DNA of 64,000 bases from contig FN649726.1 in the NCBI GenBank assembly GCA_000310025.1, positions 3,133,070 to 3,197,069 on the forward strand. Direction: 5' to 3'. This stretch comes from Ectocarpus siliculosus. Its lineage: Eukaryota > Sar > Phaeophyceae > Ectocarpales > Ectocarpaceae. This document shows, piece by piece, positions 45,122 through 58,500 of this stretch (the stretch's first letter is position 1; each line of letters starts with the position of its first letter). Under the pieces are notes generated by a model, which was given only the letters and a program-made list of their open reading frames with translations, had not been told where the DNA came from and ran no database searches. A program made the translations under genes and the position numbers.

Positions 45122-48100
45122 TCACAAGAAGTAGGCGAGAAGCCCGTCCTTGGTCATTTCGTTGTGGCAGATCTTGGCCAGGTCGAGCATGAGCGCCTTG
45201 AACCGCGACCTGCTGTCGTTGAGAAGTCGGAACACGGCGTCCAGCACGTGCTGCCGCTCCTGCAAGCAGGGAAAAAAAAAGAAAACAAAAGGCAGTAGTA
45301 AACCGACGAAGACGACCCCAACGAAAAAGACGAGCGAGCGACGTTCGGAACGGACCGGCTTGCCGCGTTGGCCGCCACGTAGAGGGTCTATATTGTAGTG
45401 CAAGCGCCGTCCATCATCGTCATTCTGGAGGGGGCTGGGGTAGGAGATCGCAGAGTTGTAACGAGCGAGACTTCAGACAAGGGGCGGGCGTATAGCAACT
45501 CCGCGAGATACAACCAACCACAGATTCCAACGCGCTGCCTCGCCCTCTCCATCCGTGCCACGTACCACCTCCTCGAAGGCGGACGGACCACTCCCGCGGG
45601 TGGACTCGGAAAGCAAAAACATCACATTCGTAATGTCACCGTCGGCAAAATAGGCAAGAGCGCCCGCCAATGTAGGTGCGCTATCGAAGCAGGAGAGTCG
45701 AAACGGCGGGCCGTCTCGAGAGGGATGTGCGGGTCTATTGGTAACATGACCAGCCTCTAGTGAGCACGTCCCCCGCCCCTGCATGCCGCTTTTTCGTTAC
45801 AACTTCCACACGGTTTCGTCCGCTCTTTCTTTCCTCCTGGCGCCTTCCCGCTCTCTCCGCCTCGCGCAAAGTGTACGCAAACCCAAAGCTCAAGGACTAC
45901 GGCTCATGGGTGAGGACGCACCTCCTCGCTGAGAGCGGCGCAAACTTGGTCGTCCCGAAGCGCCCCGAACACCCACTGCTGCGACACCCCCTGGTGCTGA
46001 GGCTCCGAGAAGGCCCTCAGCAAGGCGTACAAAGCGTCGATGAGGTTGGGCCACAGCAGGGAGGGCGAGGCACCCTGCAAGCGGCACGTGGAGACGACGA
46101 TGACGGCACCGGTACACATAACGACGAAAAATATGAGGGAAAAACATTTTTTTTCGACGTTTCGACGCCCAGAGGACCCAAGCGCAAGCAGCAGCGTGCT
46201 CGTGTGCTTTTCACTCCCTTCTTCTGTTTACCCCTCGCCTACCTTCCCCCTTTGCCCACCCCCACCCACGCGCAACCTCCCCCCCGCTCGCTCACCGCAA
46301 GCGCCGCGAACATGAGCCGCGTTAGAGCCTCCCCGTGCGGGGCCAGCGCCGCCTCCACCTCCCCCTTGTACCGGTCAAGCTGCCCGCCGCAGCGCCCGGC
46401 AAGCTGGCCCAGGAACACCAGCACTGCTCTCGCCGACTCTCGCTCCAGATCCGGGGCGCGGACGCAGGCCACGGGGACCTTGAGGGCAGTGTCGAGCTCG
46501 GGGGAAGGGAGCAGCCCCCCCGGGCAGAAGAGCAGGAAGGGGAACAGCAGCTGGAAGTACGAGCCCCCCAGTTGGGGGATTTTTCGGGTTTTGGGGCCCC
46601 CTTTTTCATTTTGTTTTTAAGCCGAGGCGCGCGATGGGGGGGGGGGGGGGGGGCGCAAGTTGAGGGTGATGGAGGAAAAGACGGATCGAAAACAAACAAA
46701 AGCTGGTTCGCCAAAACAAAAAGGCAAGACAAGAAACTCGCGATAGCTCATGAAGCACGCACGCACGCACACCTGCACGTACAACAACACATATCCCTGT
46801 GTCCTCTCCTCCTATACGACCCCGACTGATGCGCACAGCAAAACGAAAGACGTCAACTGACGCCCAGAGTGAAGTAGATGGGACGACACGCACGATAACT
46901 ACAAAAGCGTGTTCGTGTTTTTCCAATTCTGTGAGACTGGGGTATTGTTGTTGGTCGGCCGGGTGGTGCGGTCGACGCGATCGATGAAGACACAAACATG
47001 CACACTGAGACTGACGTACGCCGTTTCATTGGTCAGCCGGTTAGCGCGGTCGACGCTAACAATAAAAAAACACACACACGCACGCACACACTGTCGTCCA
47101 ACTCCTGCGTCACCCTCGTCCGTAGAACCCTTACCTTTTGATTAGAAGGTGTGGATGTTTTTTATTCCGCTACAAGACTGACATATTTTCGGCGGTCAGG
47201 CGGTTAGGCGGTTACGCGGTCGATGTTGCAAATAAATAAAGACACATACCTGCACAACCGTGAAGGTCCGCGTCGACGCCCTGCCCAGGAGGGCGCGGAA
47301 GTGCTCCACCGCCTCGTCCGCGGACCCGTACACCTCCACGGCCGTCGTCATGATGTCCAGGCAGCACGGGTACTGGTGTTCGTCGTACGAGTCCATGATC
47401 ATCTTCAGGAGGGTCGGGATGTGCACCTGCCGGGCGAGGACCATCCTCAGCGAGGTCAGGAGCTTCCCCACCAGTAGGAAGAGCTGCCGCATCACCTCCG
47501 GGCTGCCGCCCATCCGCCCGGGAACGGCCTCCAGCATCGGCCACAGCGTGCGGACGAGCTCCGTCGAGATGTGCTGAGACTGGGCGCCGCCGCCGGCGCC
47601 TCCAGCCCCCGCCCCTCCCGGGCCAGCCCCGCCTGCTCCTCCGTCCGCCGCGACCGGTCCCGCCGGAGACATCCCTCGGGCTGCTGCTGCCGCGGGAGAC
47701 CCCGGTGGCGGTGCGGGCGGGGTATCCCGAACGTCCAAGAAACGCACCGCTTGGGCTAGCTGCTGCAGAGCCTCGGAAATCTTAAGGCGGGGGGGGGGGA
47801 GATAAAGAAAGGGAGCCAAGGTCAGACCTTCATCGCCGAAGGAAGAAATTGAAAGACACACGTTCCTGTCTCTTTGAGCCACAGCCGATGGCGTAGGTAC
47901 GATGAGGAGCGTACCCCGCAATCAGCTGCACTACTGCTGCACAGAAGCAAGCGGAGACCAGCGCACACACACTACATCGCCGAACCGATTCGACCCCATC
48001 ACCACACCCCGGCCTCTCTCTGTCCGACATAATCGTCGATGACCGCGGCCAGATTGTGCCTCCCACATGATCGATCACTCCTACCAACTTGAACCAGGAC

Positions 48101-51100
48101 AACGCGTTAACCTCCGCTCCATTCCGCGTGAGATGCGCGAGTCCCCTGCCCCCCCCCCCCCCCCCCCCCGGGGACCCCTGCCCCCCCCCCCTTTCCTTCC
48201 CCCCGGTCCTCCCGAAGGGGCCACCGGCCTCCCCGGGGGAGGGCGGGGCTCCGGGGCGAAAGCCGACCCCCCCGCCGCCCAAAAACCCCGGGGGGGTCCA
48301 CCGGGGGGAACCCTCCCCCCGGAACCCCCAACAAAAGCAACCCCCCCCCGAAGCCCCCCCCCCCCCCGGGTGCCCCCCCCCAAATCTTTTCCCAAACAAG
48401 CGAACCGGCCCCGGGGGACCGCGGGGGCCAGGTTTGGGGGGATTCCCCCAGGGCNNNNNNNNNNNNNNNNNNNNNNNNNNNNNNNNNNNNNNNNNNNNNN
48501 NNNNNNNNNNNNNNNNNNNNNNNNNNNNNNNNNNNNNNNNNNNNNNNNNNNNNNCCCCCCCCCCCCCCCCCCGCTGTGACGCCTTGCCCCTCCCTCTTCT
48601 CTTACCGCCGGTTCATCCGGAGTGGTCGACTGCAGTCCCTGGGCGAGGGCGTGCATCAGGGGCGAGAGCAGACCCATCAGCAGCACAGAACCGCGGGCAG
48701 GGTCTACGGCGGGAAGCACTCGCACGGAAGCCTCGATCAAAGTCAGCCGCTCCTCGATGCCCGCGCCCGCCCGTGTTGCCACCTCCAAAGTCTTTCGCGA
48801 AGCAGGCGAGCGGCGCCGGGGGGACGGGGGGGTCAGGTTGTGGAGGGATGCGCGAAGGACGACAGAACGACAGAAGGACAGAAATAGCAGCGCCGAGGCA
48901 CAGCCAAATCAAACAGCAGTCAGTCAACCCTTCGCAGCAAAGAAAAATAAAGAAGGTAACGCAGTTCACCATGTTAGCAGGCACGACAACGGCAAACCCC
49001 TACCATTGATGCCATTCAAACGATCTCCACACAAGAAGCCGGTGCAAGAACAAAAACAGCCACACACACACGGCACACACCTGCAGCAGCGCTTCCAATG
49101 CTGCCGGGTTGTTCACGATGGCCCTCTCGCAGCTCGCAGCGACGGTGCGCACAGAGATCGCCGCCCTACCCCTCGCCTCGGCCTGCTGCAGCCCCACCGT
49201 CAAGTACCCCAGGGCGCGCGGCAGCAGCGACGGATCGCTGCTCCCGCCCAGCCCCCCGGCGCCCCCCGTCGGAGTCGCGGTCGCCGCTGCCGCTGCCGCC
49301 GCCGCCGGCGTGGCGGCTACTGCCCCCGTCGCCGCCGACCCCGCTCCGTCCCCTCTTCCGCCGACGGTGGCGGCGGCGCTGCCACCGACCGACCCGAAGC
49401 GCGGCCGGCCGTACCGCCCTCCGCCGACGAGGGTCGCGAAGGAGCCGACGAGCTTGCAGCCGGCGGCGAGCACCAGCGGGACCGAGGACAGCGACGCGTT
49501 CACCAGGAGCTCGTTGATAAGGGCCGACACCAGCGCGTGCGTGCGCCCGGCGTCCTCGGCACACTCCTGGTCCTTGCTCCGCGCGTGCGCGTCCATCCAG
49601 TCCCGGATCTCCTTCGACACAAGCGTGACCGCCAGGAGGGTTACCTGTTTAGACGGACGGGGACCAATGTTAGGACGGGTCGTATATAACGCGATTGTGT
49701 ATCAGTGTTGCGCGACAACGGGTAGGAGCGGCAATCGAGGAGGCCGTTCGGTGGCGGCAGCGGCGGCGGCGGCGGCGATGGCGGAGGGGAGGAGGAGGCG
49801 GAACAAACTGAAGTTACCAGGGGGGCTAGATTTCAAAGTGAAGAATTTTGTGGAGACTTGTTGGGGAGAACAAACATATATACATAAAAACGCCGTGAAA
49901 CGATGCAACCGCTGTTACTGTTCGGCTACAAACACAAAGAGCGGTGGTGTACCGAACGGTCACCAGACGTCAAACCATGGTAGAGCCATGATCGATTGCC
50001 TCTAACATTGGTCGGGGAGTTCACATCAAAACACGTTTCTTCAGCATTGAAGATGCACTTTTCTCCCCAGCGCCTCACCTCAAGCGCTTGCCACGACTCT
50101 GGCCGAGCCTTGAGCCTCTCCATCACGTGCGACAGGTAGTCCGCCCGCAGAATGTAATAGATCACCATCAACACATCCTTCACGCCCTGAGTTTTTCACA
50201 GCAGCAGTTGAAGCGGAATGGAAGGGGATGAGTCCGACAGGCGCACCAAAGAGAGCGGGGAACCGGAGCAACTCCGAGCGCACGCGTGGGGTGGGCAGAG
50301 AGATAGATAGGTCACGCGAGACGATTCGCACACGAAAAAAACTCCTATTAATTCGTGAAAAATACGAAATTGCGGCTGAGAAAGAACCTCGCAGTCGCCC
50401 CGTCCCGTACACAAACAAGAGGATTGATTTCAACGCATGCATGCACTGCGGGGGAAACATTATCCGGTTAGAGAAAAATCCGTATTCAAGTATGCATAAA
50501 CTCCAGCTGGACACCACACACTTGCTACAAAACAAGATTCGACATTGCTGCCATAGGAACTTGAAACAAACTCGCTTCGCTCCGGGTACTACAACTATCA
50601 CAAGGACAACGAACAACGAACTAGACCGCCCGGTCGCAGATAGCGTGGCGCCGGTGACACAACCCACATGACGGACAGGAAAACATGCAAAACACACGCG
50701 ACGCAACAAACAAAGAAGCCGAACCTGCTGCTGTAGCTGCACACAACAATTATTACCTGCGCCCCCTCTCTCAGCTCCGTGATTGCGTCCTCGTCGAAAT
50801 TGTCCCCGGTGTAGGTGCTCCAAGACACGAACCCCGCCGGCAGCTCGCACTTGGCGAGTAGGACGTTCAGCAGTCGCACGTATACCGGTCGGCCTAGGGA
50901 GGGGTGTCTCTCGGAGAACGGCACGTCCTGTGATTGGCGTCGCCGTTTAGGGGGACGGGGGGATTGGGTAAGGGTTGCACATTCAAACGTGGTGATTGTG
51001 CTCGTAAGGAGGGTCGGGCGGCGGCAGGAGCTAGGAGGCATTCTTACAGCCGCTATCATACGCCAGAATGAAAAACAATACCACCAAATAGATTGTGAGA

Positions 51101-54100
51101 GACACGGTGGCGAGAGGCAAACATGAAGGTGTCAAGGCGAGGCTTATCCTCGCATGATGACATGGCCACAACTGGGGCGGATTCCACACAGAGCGTCAAC
51201 GGTCCGTGAGAGGTCGCGCCCGTGTTTAGCATGGCGTCGGTGTGTGCCAGGAACGGTATATTTAGGCTGTACCGTCTTACGCGCCGTTGTCTGAAGTAGC
51301 AATCGAGTCTCGGGGCAAGGGGGGATCGGGGGGGTGTACTCATGTAAACGCATGCCGTAGTCGTGAGAGACCATAGGCCTCGCATCCCTACCATGCCGGG
51401 ATGGGGCGATATGCCGGGTTTTCGCCGGCCCAGGCCACGTTTCACAGGGACAGGGGTGAACTAGAAGGGGCACCGGGTCATCCCAGTCTGCATCCACCCG
51501 ATTCAACGAATCCAATCAATCCAATCCAATCCAATCAAAGGATCAAACCCGCAACAGACCAATCCAACCGACCCCTTTCCACCCACTTGCAACTCCAGCC
51601 AGAAATCCAGGGTAAGGACGGGTATTCTCGGCAGGTCGCACGCCGTCAGGCTCAGCAGCAGCTCCACCAGCGGCAGGCCTTTGCCCTCCTGCCCCGCGAC
51701 AAGAGGCATCTCCTCCTGGGCGAACGAAACCACCGTGTTGCAAAGCGTCGACGCCGATTCCTCATCCTTCGTCTGGTGGGTGACGAGGAGGAAGGGGATC
51801 CGCGCGGGGGTAGGTGGGGTTAGGAGATGTACGCCGTAGAAATTGGACTCGATGCGTCACGTATGGTCAATGCTGATCTGGCCAAAATCTTCTGTAACAA
51901 ATGTCACAAGCACGCCGTCGCTCCCTGAATACCATCAATTTCGGATGACATCCACCCTACCATGATACCTGGCAATACGCGCGCGCCAAGGGCAGCAGGG
52001 CGCAGCAAACACAGCCAAGGTTTGGGAGCACACAGGCATAGAAGATGGGCGACGTGGGTCCGCGCCCAATCCCACACCCGATACGCAGTAGGCAACTCAA
52101 CCCGTCTACGCGAGCACATTCACACACAAGCATCAGGTAGCGCGGTTGATGCCAAAAACACAAACACACACACACACCTGTATGGCGGCTGCAAAAAGCG
52201 CGGGCATCTTCCCCATCGCGCCTAGCAGCGCCTCCGACACGCCCTGTGCCGGCGACCGCGGGTACTCCTTCACCGCCAGCAGCTCCGACATCACCTCGCA
52301 GGCCGCGCACGCGGTGGGGAGTGCCGCCGCCCCCCCCCCTCCCCCTCCCCCGCCGGGACTCCCCTCCCCGCCGAGCAGCCTCACGACCCGGTCCAACAAC
52401 AGGGGTCTGTCCGTCGCAAGCCTGCCCAGGGAGACGCCCAGCTTCGTCCACTCCCTCAAGCAGTCCAGCGCGGCCAGCACAACGTCTTCGGTGGTCCCGC
52501 CGCCCGCCTCCGCCTCCCCAAGACCACCACCCCCAGATCCTCCCGGTGCCCCGGCCCCGTTCTGATCTGGACCTGCCGCGGCGGCCGCCGCCGCCGCCGC
52601 CGCCGCCGGCTCCGCCACGCTTCCCGCTAGCACGGACTCGAGACCGTGCAGGACCGTCGAGCTGTGCTCCCGGACTTGGTCCTGCAGCTCGAGCCGCCGG
52701 GCGCGGGAAAGGTCGGCCCCGTCCACCTCCTGGGGCAAGACCTTGATCATCTGAAGCGACAGCGCCACCGTCGCGGGGTGTGCGCCCACGCCCGCCCCCG
52801 CGGCGGGCCCAGAGGCAGACTGCGTTTTCGAATGGTCGGTTTTATACAAGAACAGGCATCGACCAGCGAGGGTGTGCAGGAGCGGGAGTTATGCTGGTGG
52901 GGACGGACGTATTGGGGGAGATCTGGTGTCTACAGCGACGCAAACCTTCTGGACACGCGGAAGCACACCGATTCATGGTCTAGCCGCCGGCGCGCACCCA
53001 CCACCCACCACGTGCTTCATTAGCTTTTGTTTTTGTTATCGTACTACTGCTGTGGTGCTTCATGTGCTTGGCACAGAAACAATTCGTTCGGAACTTGATC
53101 GAGCACCCCCACACTTCAGGGACTCAGACGACGCCCCGTAGTCATTATTACACAAACTAACACACCATTGCGCTGCACACAGTATTTTTTGGCGAGATCT
53201 TTTTTCATCTCGTGGCGCTCTGCTTCGTCGCAACAAGCGCGTGGATCTCTCACACGGAGCACCTCACTACCACTTCTGCACCTGCCACCGAAGACATACA
53301 TCCTTCCGAACGAACAAAAAGGAATACATAGTCAACACGGAACACGACGGATATGTTCACATACATACCTGGCTCAAAGCGAATGCTTCTCGCACGTACG
53401 CCTCAACCCCGTTTGCCGCTCGAACGGCCACGGCTGCCAGCGCCAAGCACAGCCGGCTGATCACCACCGGGGAGAACGGCAGCGGGTGCGGCACCGCGGA
53501 GCCATGGACCGGTGATGGCGAGACCGGAGGGGTTCTCCGCAACAGCTGCACAGACGATTCGAAAAGTGGAAGAAAACCATGAGGGGGGGGGGGGGTTGGC
53601 ACGTGTTGCACGCGCGACACTACGGCCCCCCAGGGTGCTATTGGCCATTGCCGGCAGCGTGAAAGACGGGGTTGGCAGACGGGCGGTAGTTGATTTGTCC
53701 CATGCGAAATAGCCGATGGAAGGGTGCGAGTTTCAACACTCCAGACTAGCCTTGGTTTGCTTGGTAGGGCCACGGAAAAATCGCACCGCCAACCCCGGAA
53801 AATTAAGGACTTTCCAAAAAAATATGTAAGGGAACGCAGCAAAATAAAACTTGGCAACCTACTTTGCGTCCTACGCCGACAAAAACACTACGAAGCGACC
53901 GGACCTATAGTAGAAAACACAGAGAAGCATACTGTACTATTATCACTAACTACGGCAGTACCTGGAGGATGACGGTGCCTAGTTGGTCTCGATGCTCCGC
54001 CTCCAGCTGGTGCCAGTGCTTGCGGACCTTGGTGTAGAGAGTGTTGGCCGCAAAGTAGTGCAGAGCGGAGGCCGACTCCGGCGCTACCGAAGCAGACGAC

Positions 54101-55568
54101 AGGAGCTCCACGCTTATCGACCACGCCGCCTTCCATTTTGTTCGCATGACAACAGGAGGGGAGGAGGCACACGACGCAGCACCAGAAGCAGCGCAACAGC
54201 AAGCAGGTGGTGGCCACGGTTTATGGCACAGCAGCAGCAGACCATATATCCCTCGCCGTGTGGACCGCAGTACAGCATGTGGCACGCGGGCTGATCCACA
54301 ACAATCGGAATAGTTGTGTCAAAATAACTTATTGTGTGTCACGCACGTACTTCAGACGGGGTGGGAGAGGGGTGCGCCTATCCTGTGATGGAGCTCATGT
54401 AGATACTAGCTGGCACATGGGGATTGATCGTATCGCGCACGGACACATGGGCAGGCCCATTCCATCACACGACGGAAGCAGTCTACTGCGGTACCGAACA
54501 TCAGACAACAGCGGCTCTCAGCACGGCGATTGTAAAACAGCAATGCCGGCTGAACAGCAGTGTGACGCGTGACGGTGCTGCTAGAGTTGCGGGCGAAATT
54601 GCCTGGCACCGATGGAATGCCCACGCAGCTCCATGTTCTCTCTGGATTGTGCCAAGTGGCTTGGAGTCGTGTGCCCGTTTGCTGCAAAAATGCAACATGG
54701 TTTACCAAGGGGCATGGAGCACTACAGCAGTAGCTCCTATGGCTTTGACGAGATCGGCCGGTCGTCCCGCGTCAGCAGTGTTGCTTTGTTGCAGGTGAAC
54801 AAGCCACAACCATGACTTCCCTATGCGGAGGGTGTCTACTGCCCATCGCCCAGTTCTGGTACCGCCCCTCCGCTACCCGTCGGCTGTACAAACCATCTAC
54901 TTAGTTTTACCTCGAGCTAAATCTGCGTGCTCGAGGGGCGCCACGCTGCTGGTTCAGCAGCAAGGGGGGGGGACGGCAAATTTGTGTGCCGATTTCCGAG
55001 ATTGTTTGTGATTTTGTCAACCAACCGGCGACTGCTTCTAGGCTTTATGGTCGTTCCCACTTGCCAAGCCTGTGTCGACCCACCAGAGTCAGGGTGAGAG
55101 TGTGAGCCAATTATTATGCTGCCGCACAATCGTATGTTTGGTGCGGTATCGTGTGGTTGCTCTGATGAAGGGATGAAGGCAGAAGAGAAGGAAGGGACGG
55201 GTGGGGGCTGGCTTTCGTTGTGTAGCTTGCCCGGCAGTGGCAAAGCACTGCCCGCTCCATCAATACCCCCGTGCGCACAAGCCAACATCCTAACTGCTGG
55301 CAAGTTGCAGGGTTCAGACGGCAGCACGCGGCGAAAGCGAGCAGCACAGCGTCCGGTCCAAGTGCACAACGAGCTAAATAGGCTCTTGCTGCTTATGAAA
55401 AAAAAACAGAGAGGAAATCAGAGCGGAGACCGCCAGATCTGAAACGTTTACCGGTTGCTCAGTGAAGTCCATCAGGAAGGTGTTTGCCCGGGCAGACTCC
55501 GCAGCATTGGATCCATACAGTGCCGCAATGGCCGCTTGGACTTGCATCGTCTCGTCTGTAGTGCCCAT
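45122..55568 (-). CDS. TNPO3: Transportin-3/importin-13-like nuclear import receptor
   Basis: Thirteen exons on the minus strand: 55568-55452, 54129-53962, 53545-53369, 52819-52178, 51772-51587, 50927-50757, 50186-50079, 49644-49081, 48782-48606, 47780-47250, 46550-46296, 46074-45922 and 45259-45122, giving about 1128 residues. All twelve introns are phase 0. The N terminus (MQVQAAIAALYGSNAAESAR, then AAWSISVELL and ALHYFAANTLYTKV) is the importin-beta N-terminal pattern of the transportin-3/Mtr10/importin-13 group, which carries SR splicing factors and other cargo into the nucleus with Ran. Helical HEAT-like repeats run throughout (for example LPLVELLLSLTACDLP, RQVHIPTLLKMIMDSYDEHQ). The protein exceeds the usual 920-960 residues because of Ala/Gly/Pro linkers in exons 4, 8 and 10. 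The start is the first ATG of the small first exon. The 5' edge of exon 11 lies in poor sequence and is probably about 25 codons short. Importin-13 remains an alternative assignment. Confidence 0.78.
46953..47249 (-). repeat. GT-rich intronic repeat, three tandem copies after a splice donor
   Basis: Read on the gene (minus) strand, intron 10 of the importin-like gene begins with GTATGTGTC, T-rich sequence, then ACATCGACCGCGTAACCGCC. A second copy (47095-47031) has GTGTGTGCG, T-rich sequence, GCGTCGACCGCGCTAACCGG and CTGACCAAT. A third (about 47005-46953) has GTGTGCATG, then GCGTCGACCGCACCACCCGG and CCGACCAA. Each copy is laid out as donor-like GT-rich head, T tract, and conserved core. Confidence 0.75.
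48150..48577. other. Assembly gap 2 with ghost copy of exon 9
   Basis: One hundred N bases (48455-48554). The sequence to the left (about 48150-48454) is a homopolymer-distorted version of 48557-48861 to the right. For example CAAATCTTTTCCCAAACAAG at 48380 corresponds to CAAAGTCTTTCGCGAAGCAG at 48786, an offset of about 406. The left copy therefore contains an unreadable ghost of exon 9 of the importin-like gene. The two flanks should be merged, which makes intron 9 about 400 bp shorter. Confidence 0.85.
51340..51450 (-). repeat. Dispersed repeat family 2, diverged copy
   Basis: On the minus strand this reads CCTGGGCCGGCGAAAACCCG, then GGTAGGGATGCGAGGCCTAT, then ACGACTACGGCATGCG and ATGAGTAC, in the same order as the copies at 11577 and 62905. 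It lies in intron 5 of the importin-like gene. Confidence 0.6.
52120..52177 (-). repeat. GT-rich intronic repeat starting at a splice donor
   Basis: On the gene strand, intron 4 of the importin-like gene begins with a GT run, then GTTTTTGG and CATCAACCGCGCTACC. The core is a shorter version of that at 46953-47249, and the repeat again starts exactly at the 5' splice site. Confidence 0.6.
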
Positions 55569-58500
55569 GGCAAGCTCGTCCAAAACGGCTCAATGATGCC
55601 CTCGGCCGTGAGGCGGCGGCTAAAGGTGGGGGGCCAACGCTGTGGAACCCTGCTATCGATGAAGGGGGGTGGGGGGGTTCTCTGTGATCATGCTGTCAGT
55701 GCACCATCCACGAGGCAGGAGGGTCGCTCTACTGTGCTTTGCTGCACGGTGTCGTTGTGGAGAGAGAGAGGCAACGAAACAAAATGAATGCACTTGGAGC
55801 TTAGGCGGATATGTGGAATGTTGCCGGTGCCTGTGCTCGCTTACCCCAATGTCACGCTCTCTGTATATATTCCAAGATAATGAATTCCGCAATTATGCGC
55901 TGTATGATTTGGCGCTGGATCCTTAATATTGTTCCTGTCACAAAATCTACCCGACGCTCTCTGTACACCAAACTAGGCTGCTAGGATGCGTGTACGGGAG
56001 ATACGCGATGTGTTGAACACCTGGCATGTGTCGTTTGCTCCGCCTGCAGTATAAACCAATTGTTGTGTTGAAGTTTCATGATATATCTTCGAGTCTACGC
56101 AAGATCGATACGCATAGGAACGGGGTCGTAACTTGTGTGTTTGTGATGACGTTTACGTGTCGGGTGTAAATGTTGTGTTGTGCAATGCTGACCGGAGCCA
56201 CGTTCATTCTTCCCCTGATTCATATATCTCTTTGCGAAGCGAGATAAGAACACAACCGTAAAAAATATAAACCAGCGAGCGACACTGCTCTGTGGACGAC
56301 ATCGTAAAAACTGTATCGGGGGGATGCTATTTTTCTCTTCCTTTTTCTGCGGGTGGCACAAGTTGGGTGGTACACAGCGACGCTGCCATGCGTGAAGCTT
56401 GAAGTCCACGCTCTTCGCAACGTTGGGTATAGTTTGGGAGGAATTTTCTTCGCATATTGCGTGTAGCAAAAGCAAGGCTGACGTGCACACGGGTCTTCTC
56501 GGAAGGAAATGGATGCAAGAGGATCGCGTGTGCGTTGTGGTGCAACGTGAGAGATCTGCCACTTACAAATTGTTGGTGTTAAAAATAATGTCACCAATCA
56601 CATGCTGCTTGTAGCAAGTGCGAGGCAGGGGGTGATTGCTTGAGTGCCTGTTCTGCAGATGATAGATACAGATGGTTGTGCGCGGTTCGACCGGATTGAT
56701 GACGGGAAACAAAAGCTAACATTGCCACCGTCGCGGGCGGGAAATAAGGGAAGATGCGCCCCCAACGTACCCATGCACCAATGAACCATCGTTCAGAAAT
56801 CGCCATACGGCACATGACAATTGATATCTATCGTGCAATCGGTAAACCAATGAAGGCGGTAATACGGTGGGAGAGAGCGACAGGATGTGCTGTATTCGCG
56901 GTTGATATCAGTTTACGAAAGGAGGGCTTGATTGGCTGACTGTCAGTCGCTGTGACTCTTGGGCGTTCAGATGGAGGGCGCAGCGACATGCTCTGCCTCC
57001 ATGCCCTTTGAATACTTCTCCACATTGTGGGCCGGCCTCTGCAACTTTGTCGATTAAACATCAAGGTCGAGATCGATCACGCCACCACAAATATTTGCTC
57101 AAAGTGACCACCTGCACACCATCGTGCATGAGCCAAGCATTGATAACATCACCAACATATCGCGCGAGACGATGAAAGAAAAAGTCAGTCCAGGTTGATG
57201 TGCAAAGTTTGACATCACTTAAATGGGCCTAGGCTCCCACCCTTCCATCTAGCTAGCCAGTATTTAGTTCTCCAACACGACGAACTCACGGAGATGGCTG
57301 TCGCGTCGATGCCAACAGACTACAGCCTAACAAGAGAAGCGCACCCCCACCGGGCATAATACTTCCGCCGAAATCAAAGCACAGCATCGCCGAACCCAAA
57401 CAGAAACGCGACAACACGTGCTTTGCTACTGTTGCTACCGGTGTATTCCGACGGCGGAGTAATCCCGGCCACATCGCGCATACAAGGAGCTCTCCATTCC
57501 CTGCGCACCAAAGATGTGTGCATCTTCACCGTTCAAGGTAGGAGCAACTGTGGGGCCAATGGTTGCTGGTTTACATCGAGCGAAACTTTCTCACTGTGTC
57601 TCGTATTCGGGCGAAAGTTGAATGTTGTGACAAGCCACAAGAAGCACGGGATGGCACCAACACACCTCGAAGCTCACACGCGTCCAACCTTCCCACAGAT
57701 GCTAACCGTTAAATCGTGAGCCTCCGACGAAGGACAAAGGTAACAGGTGCTATAGAAGCAGAGGAAGCAGTAGCAGAAGCAGCAGCAGAAGCAGCAGCAG
57801 CCCACCAGCTCAAATCTTGAAAATAAGGAGGGGTGAGGGTTCCGAACCATTGTTCAAGATTTCACACCAGCGACAGGTGGACCAGAAACAGATCTGCAGA
57901 GATGAAAATAATTACATAAACCGATTCGGACTTTGTCGTCAACCACCCTGGGCCATTGTTGCTGCTATTGTATTCCATCCACCCTTCATATTCTGTTTCG
58001 TCGATCTCCCCGCCAAACAACAGAACGCAGCGCATCGTATAAAAAAAACGAGCGAAGACTCAAAGGTTCTGTTCCTTGTACCAAGGTGGCTCGTGTTAAT
58101 ACGGCAGGAAATGCAGACAACAATGGTACGCACAGACTCTTCAAGTTCTGCTACGGGAGCCCTATACATGCAAAGGCGCGGAGCCTTTCCATCTGTGCAG
58201 TCGAGAGCTGGAGTGCACATGGTTCAAGTGTCTCTACGTCATTGCACAGTTTCAAACACCATCAGAGGGCATGCTTGTGCCCCGAAACACCCCCAAAAAT
58301 CAACCTCGAGGGATCAAACCGTTCGCCCTCTCTGAACACCGCCCCCATCCCATGGTAGTGATTTGAACGAAATAGTTGTTTTGTCCGCTTAAGCCACTAC
58401 CACTTCTGTTGAACGTGCCAAGTCTACACAATGACAGTCAACGGCCGTCAAACACCTCGCTGGTTGGATGAAAATTCTTGATCGGGCGACGAAAGCGGAT

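Noticed and set aside
48067-48788. Pro/Gly-rich open frames crossing the second N gap
   Set aside because: These are an artefact of the degraded ghost copy left of the gap.
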